A stretch of DNA of 9,837 nt, from contig SKUG01000281.1 of the NCBI GenBank assembly GCA_007122215.1, positions 1 to 9,837 on the forward strand, in the 5' to 3' direction. The notes beneath the pieces were generated by a model. It searched no databases and was not told where the DNA came from. It was given only the letters and a program-made list of their open reading frames with translations. Below, in pieces: positions 7,606 to 9,837 of this stretch (position 1 is the first letter of the stretch; each line of letters starts with the position of its first letter). This stretch comes from Thermoleophilia bacterium (GTDB lineage: Bacteria; Actinomycetota; Thermoleophilia; Gaiellales; SKUG01). The translations under genes were made by a program, and so were the position numbers.

Positions 7606-8349
7606 TCAGCCGGGCAGCGGCAGGATTGTTCGTGCGAGCCCGTCGCGGTGCCGTGCCCAGAGGGCGGGGAAGGGGCCGGTCTCGATCTCGTAGGTGATGG
7701 AGTCGATGCCCTGCTCGGCGATCCAGGTCCCGGCATCGCCCCAGGTGGGGGTGCGCAGCTCCCGCACGACGCGCAGGCCTGCAGGCTCGGCGACGTGGGT
7801 GGCGAGGTCGACAGCGCCGGGTGTCTGGGCGATCACCACGTTGAGCGGTGCATGCAGGTCGATCACCACCCGCGGCTCGAGCCGCTGGATGAGCTCCATG
7901 AGCGCCGTGACCTCCGGCTCGGACGCCGGCTGCCCGCCGGGGCTGGAGTGCTGGGTGCGGTGCTCGGGGGTGCGTGACCTCGTCGTGGGCCAGAATGTCG
8001 GCTGCACGTCGGGCCGCCAGGTGGAGGCGGGCCAGTTGCGGTTGAGGTCGATGCCGCGCGCGTTCTGCCGGGTGCCGTGCAGGACGCCGTCCGGGTTGGC
8101 GACCGGCACCACGGCAGTCACGGCCCGCGAGGCATCGATGCCGCGCAGCAGGTGCCAGGCAAGCATCAGCGTGGGCGCCTCCTCGCCGTGGATGGCTGCA
8201 TAGAGGAGCCGTTCGGGGCGGCGGCCGGGAGGCAGCAGCACCCGCAGCGGGACGCCCTCGACGCTCTCGCCGTAGGTCTCCTCGAGCCAGCCGGCTGCGC
8301 GCGCAAGGTCGCGGACGCGGATCGCAGGCCGGCCCGGGGCCAGGCCCAT
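7606..8349 (-). CDS. MpaA-like M14 peptidase (murein peptide amidase family)
   Basis: This zinc carboxypeptidase-fold protein of 247 residues resembles E. coli MpaA, which cleaves the gamma-D-Glu-diaminopimelate bond of murein tripeptide in the cytoplasm. Zinc ligands are His54 and Glu57 in HGEEAP and His166 in DLHAPL. Catalytic Glu221 lies in ITYEIE. The DLNRNWPAS motif (101-109) gives the Asn/Arg substrate carboxylate clamp, and GGQPASEPEVTAL (138-150) matches the GxPxSEPE block of MpaA proteins. There is no signal peptide, fitting a recycling role rather than a secreted endopeptidase. The ATG at 8349 lacks a Shine-Dalgarno, and an out-of-frame ATG lies 14 bases upstream at 8363, so the start is uncertain; no other ATG or GTG is available in this frame. 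It lies 59 bases after greA and 39 before the M20 gene, consistent with cotranscription. Exact substrate is inferred from family only. Confidence 0.88.
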   Translation of the reverse strand: MGLAPGRPAIRVRDLARAAGWLEETYGESVEGVPLRVLLPPGRRPERLLYAAIHGEEAPTLMLAWHLLRGIDASRAVTAVVPVANPDGVLHGTRQNARGIDLNRNWPASTWRPDVQPTFWPTTRSRTPEHRTQHSSPGGQPASEPEVTALMELIQRLEPRVVIDLHAPLNVVIAQTPGAVDLATHVAEPAGLRVVRELRTPTWGDAGTWIAEQGIDSITYEIETGPFPALWARHRDGLARTILPLPG

Positions 8350-8387
8350 CCGGGCGTGTTCATCTGGTGCTGGAGCGTGCAGCTGGG

Positions 8388-8406
8388 CGCCCTCGACGGC
8401 CGGGCG
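8388..8406 (-). terminator. Weak stem-loop between greA and the M14 gene
   Basis: CGCCC (8388-8392) and GGGCG (8402-8406) can pair across a 9-base loop immediately after the greA stop codon. There is no U-tract. It might attenuate read-through, but the evidence is slight. Confidence 0.2.
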
Positions 8407-8408
8407 GC

Positions 8409-8897
8409 TCAGACGGCCTTCGCCGTGCCGAGCACCGGCTCGATCGCAGTGATGGTCATCGTCAGCTCGCCACGGGGCAGCTGCGCGGTCACGGTGTCGC
8501 CGATCCCATGGTTGAGCAGCGCCGACCCGATCGGGGACTCGTAGGAGACCTTGAACTCGAGCGGGTTGGCCTCGGCTGCGCCGGTGAGCTCGTAGGTCAC
8601 CGAGCCGCCGCCATCCTCGTCGACGGTCACGCGCGTGCCGACCGAGGCGACGTCCCCGCTGGCATGCTCGACGACGCGGGCCGTGCGGATCTTGTCCTCG
8701 ATCTCCCGGATCTTGCTGGCGACCAGTCCCTGCTCGTTCTTGGCATCGTGGTAGTCGCTGTTCTCGGAGAGGTCCCCGAGCTCGCGCGCAACCTTGATGC
8801 GCTGGGCGAGCTCGGCCATGCGCACGTTCTGGAGGTGGTCCAGCTCGTCCTGGAGCTTCTGCAGGCCCTGTGCGGTGAGCAGTGTCTCTCGTGCCAT
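8409..8897 (-). CDS. greA: Transcription elongation factor GreA
   Basis: GreA enters the RNA polymerase secondary channel and stimulates cleavage of backtracked RNA. The 162-residue length is normal. The N-terminal coiled-coil hairpin spans about residues 8-77, with the conserved tip GDLSENSDYHDAKNEQ (41-56) holding the acidic pair Asp42 and Glu45. The C-terminal FKBP-like domain shows VTYELTGAAEANP (100-112) and VSYESPIGSALLNHGIGDTV (117-136). ATG 8897 is chosen because the family begins there (MARETLLT), with GAGG 6 bases upstream. The frame stays open as far as 9737, but that extension is antisense shadow over the DUF202 gene and its flanks. A 158-base gap separates greA from the DUF202 gene, so it probably has its own promoter and may lead the greA-M14-M20 transcript. 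Confidence 0.97.
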   Translation of the reverse strand: MARETLLTAQGLQKLQDELDHLQNVRMAELAQRIKVARELGDLSENSDYHDAKNEQGLVASKIREIEDKIRTARVVEHASGDVASVGTRVTVDEDGGGSVTYELTGAAEANPLEFKVSYESPIGSALLNHGIGDTVTAQLPRGELTMTITAIEPVLGTAKAV

Positions 8898-8990
8898 GGG
8901 GAACCTCGCTGGTGTGGTCGGGCGTGCTCGACGCCGGTGTCCGGTGCAGTGGCCGGGCTGCCGGTGGCGGCCGGGGCCATGTACCCGCTC

Positions 8991-9016
8991 ACCATACCCG
9001 CCTCGGGCCATTCCAA
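8991..9016 (-). promoter_or_regulatory. Possible greA promoter
   Basis: On the minus strand TATGGT (8996-8991) fits TAnnnT and would give a leader of about 87 bases. TTGGAA (9016-9011) could serve as a -35 element, but the 14-base spacing is short. Nothing else in the 8898-9055 gap stands out. Confidence 0.3.
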
Positions 9017-9055
9017 TCGTGGCAGCGCGTCGGGTGGCCTGCCGGGGGGAGGACC

Positions 9056-9529
9056 CTAGCCGATGCTGCCCACGAACCAGGCGGCGAGCACGCCGATGGC
9101 GGCGATGATGCCCGCAGCGAGCGAGATCGCTCCGCGCGAGCCGTGGAGGTCGCCGTGCTCGATCTGCCGGTCGCGCCTGCGGTAGCGGAACCACTCCACC
9201 ACCACGAGCGTGGTGCCACCGGCGATCAGCACGAACGCCAGCACCTCGCTGCCGATCCCGGCGGCGCTGCGACGGGCCAGGAACTCGAGCACGGCGAGCC
9301 CCAGCGCGATCATCGTGATGCCCGTGCGCAGCCAGGCGAGGAAGGTGCGCTCGTTCGCGAGGTAGGTCCGGGCCCGGTTGTCGGTGACCAGCGAGCGGGG
9401 CGCGAGGTCGTGGGGGCGCTCGCTGCGGCGGTGGGGGATGCGTGCGGGGCCGATGTGGTCGGTACGGTCTGCCGGGGTGTCCGCTGCGAGGCGGCGTAGC
9501 TCTTCCGACAGTGTGTGGGTGTGACGCAT
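9056..9529 (-). CDS. DUF202 (YidH-type) small membrane protein
   Basis: Predicted inner-membrane protein of 157 residues with the DUF202 signature NERTFLAWLRT at residues 59-69, directly entering the first membrane helix. Three hydrophobic segments are visible at about 62-85, 94-114 and 134-155, the usual topology of the family. The roughly 50-residue N-terminal region before the domain is polar and rich in Arg and His (PHRRSERPHD), longer than in short members. The family has no established biochemical function. Either ATG 9529 or the GTG two codons upstream (9535) could be the start; neither has a good Shine-Dalgarno. A GATACT hexamer (9546-9541) just before them could be a -10 element for a leaderless transcript. 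It stands alone between greA and the edge gene. Confidence 0.88.
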   Translation of the reverse strand: MRHTHTLSEELRRLAADTPADRTDHIGPARIPHRRSERPHDLAPRSLVTDNRARTYLANERTFLAWLRTGITMIALGLAVLEFLARRSAAGIGSEVLAFVLIAGGTTLVVVEWFRYRRRDRQIEHGDLHGSRGAISLAAGIIAAIGVLAAWFVGSIG

Positions 9530-9621
9530 CTTCACCGGGGAGTATCCCGCGGCAGGACGTCGATTGCGCCGCGTGGCAGGTGTGGGTGGCGGGGGGAGGC
9601 CGCGGTGCTGGCCGCGTCGGC

Positions 9622-9837
9622 TCAGCTGCGCAGGACCGTGCCGAGGCGCCAGTGGTACCAGCGGTCGTAGAGGCGCCCCACCGTGTCAGCGGGGCGCAGC
9701 AGGGGGCCGCGTCGGTAGCCGGACGCCGTGGTGGCAACCCGCTCGGCGCGCAGCTGGAGCATCGTGCCGCCTGCCAGCAGGAGGAATCCGATCACGGCCG
9801 CAAGCCACGTGGGGGCGCCGGTCATCGGCAGCCCGTC
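9622..9837 (-). CDS. C-terminal end of an LPXTG-like cell-wall-anchored protein, N-terminus outside window
   Basis: The frame is open to the right edge. The only ATG (9825) is not a likely start: read through, it is the X of an LPMTG pentapeptide (codons at 9831-9817) preceded by Asp-Gly. LPMTG is followed at once by a hydrophobic segment of about 20 residues (APTWLAAVIGFLLLAGGTML) and then by basic residues (RAERV). That order is the class sorting signal by which sortase links surface proteins to peptidoglycan. Unusually, the tail after the membrane segment runs about 43 residues and is rich in Arg, Tyr and Trp, whereas standard signals end within about ten residues. Alternatives are a 67-residue single-pass membrane protein starting at ATG 9825, which has no ribosome site, or an unsorted membrane protein with a chance LPxTG. 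The neighbouring sequence shows no sortase. Confidence 0.6.
   Translation of the reverse strand, partial: DGLPMTGAPTWLAAVIGFLLLAGGTMLQLRAERVATTASGYRRGPLLRPADTVGRLYDRWYHWRLGTVLRS

Noticed and set aside
8898..9737. 280-codon upstream extension in frame with GreA
   Set aside because: GreA begins at MARETLLT with a ribosome site; the extension is Arg/Pro/His-rich and runs antisense-in-register over the DUF202 gene in another frame.

Overview
This window is high-GC DNA with closely packed genes and very long spurious open frames on the strand opposite real genes. Several genes have an actinobacterial-type -10 element (TAnnnT) sitting directly before the start codon. Gene content fits Actinomycetota: an actinobacterial-style HhH-GPD protein, a PcrA-type helicase, an M20 dipeptidase of the Rv2522c type, and an LPXTG-like surface anchor. 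A deep-branching class is possible, but I cannot place the genus from sequence reading alone. I see no mobile element, CRISPR array, tRNA, rRNA or prophage gene. Most of the window is chromosomal housekeeping.

Left part (1-4006). The window opens inside a pcrA/uvrD helicase gene, of which the C-terminal part remains. It converges on a minus-strand lipase-like alpha/beta hydrolase. That hydrolase is divergent from a small HhH-GPD DNA-repair-family gene. The 60-bp divergent gap holds a 9-bp palindrome that gives a -10 element on each strand. The HhH-GPD gene overlaps the next gene, an NAD(P)-dependent aldehyde dehydrogenase, by 4 bp, so the two look like a translationally coupled pair.

Middle (4007-6178). 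A monocistronic-looking M32 metallocarboxypeptidase (carboxypeptidase Taq family) is followed by a 239-bp gap with weak stem-loops and then a 93-codon orphan gene with a strong Shine-Dalgarno. The orphan gene's 3' end overlaps, tail to tail, the end of the minus-strand block.

Right part (6133-9837), all on the minus strand. In transcription order these are: the C-terminal end of a protein running off the right edge, with an LPMTG sorting-signal-like sequence; a three-helix DUF202 membrane protein; greA; an MpaA-like M14 murein-peptide amidase; and an M20 dipeptidase. greA, the M14 gene and the M20 gene could be one transcript, with an extra promoter before the M20 gene. The M14 and M20 enzymes suggest stepwise degradation of murein peptides, although this is inferred from family roles.

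No clear new multi-gene system is visible. The points most worth checking are the glycosylase-like/aldehyde dehydrogenase coupling, the overlapping back-to-back -10 elements, the edge LPXTG protein with an unusually long tail, and the orphan 93-residue protein.
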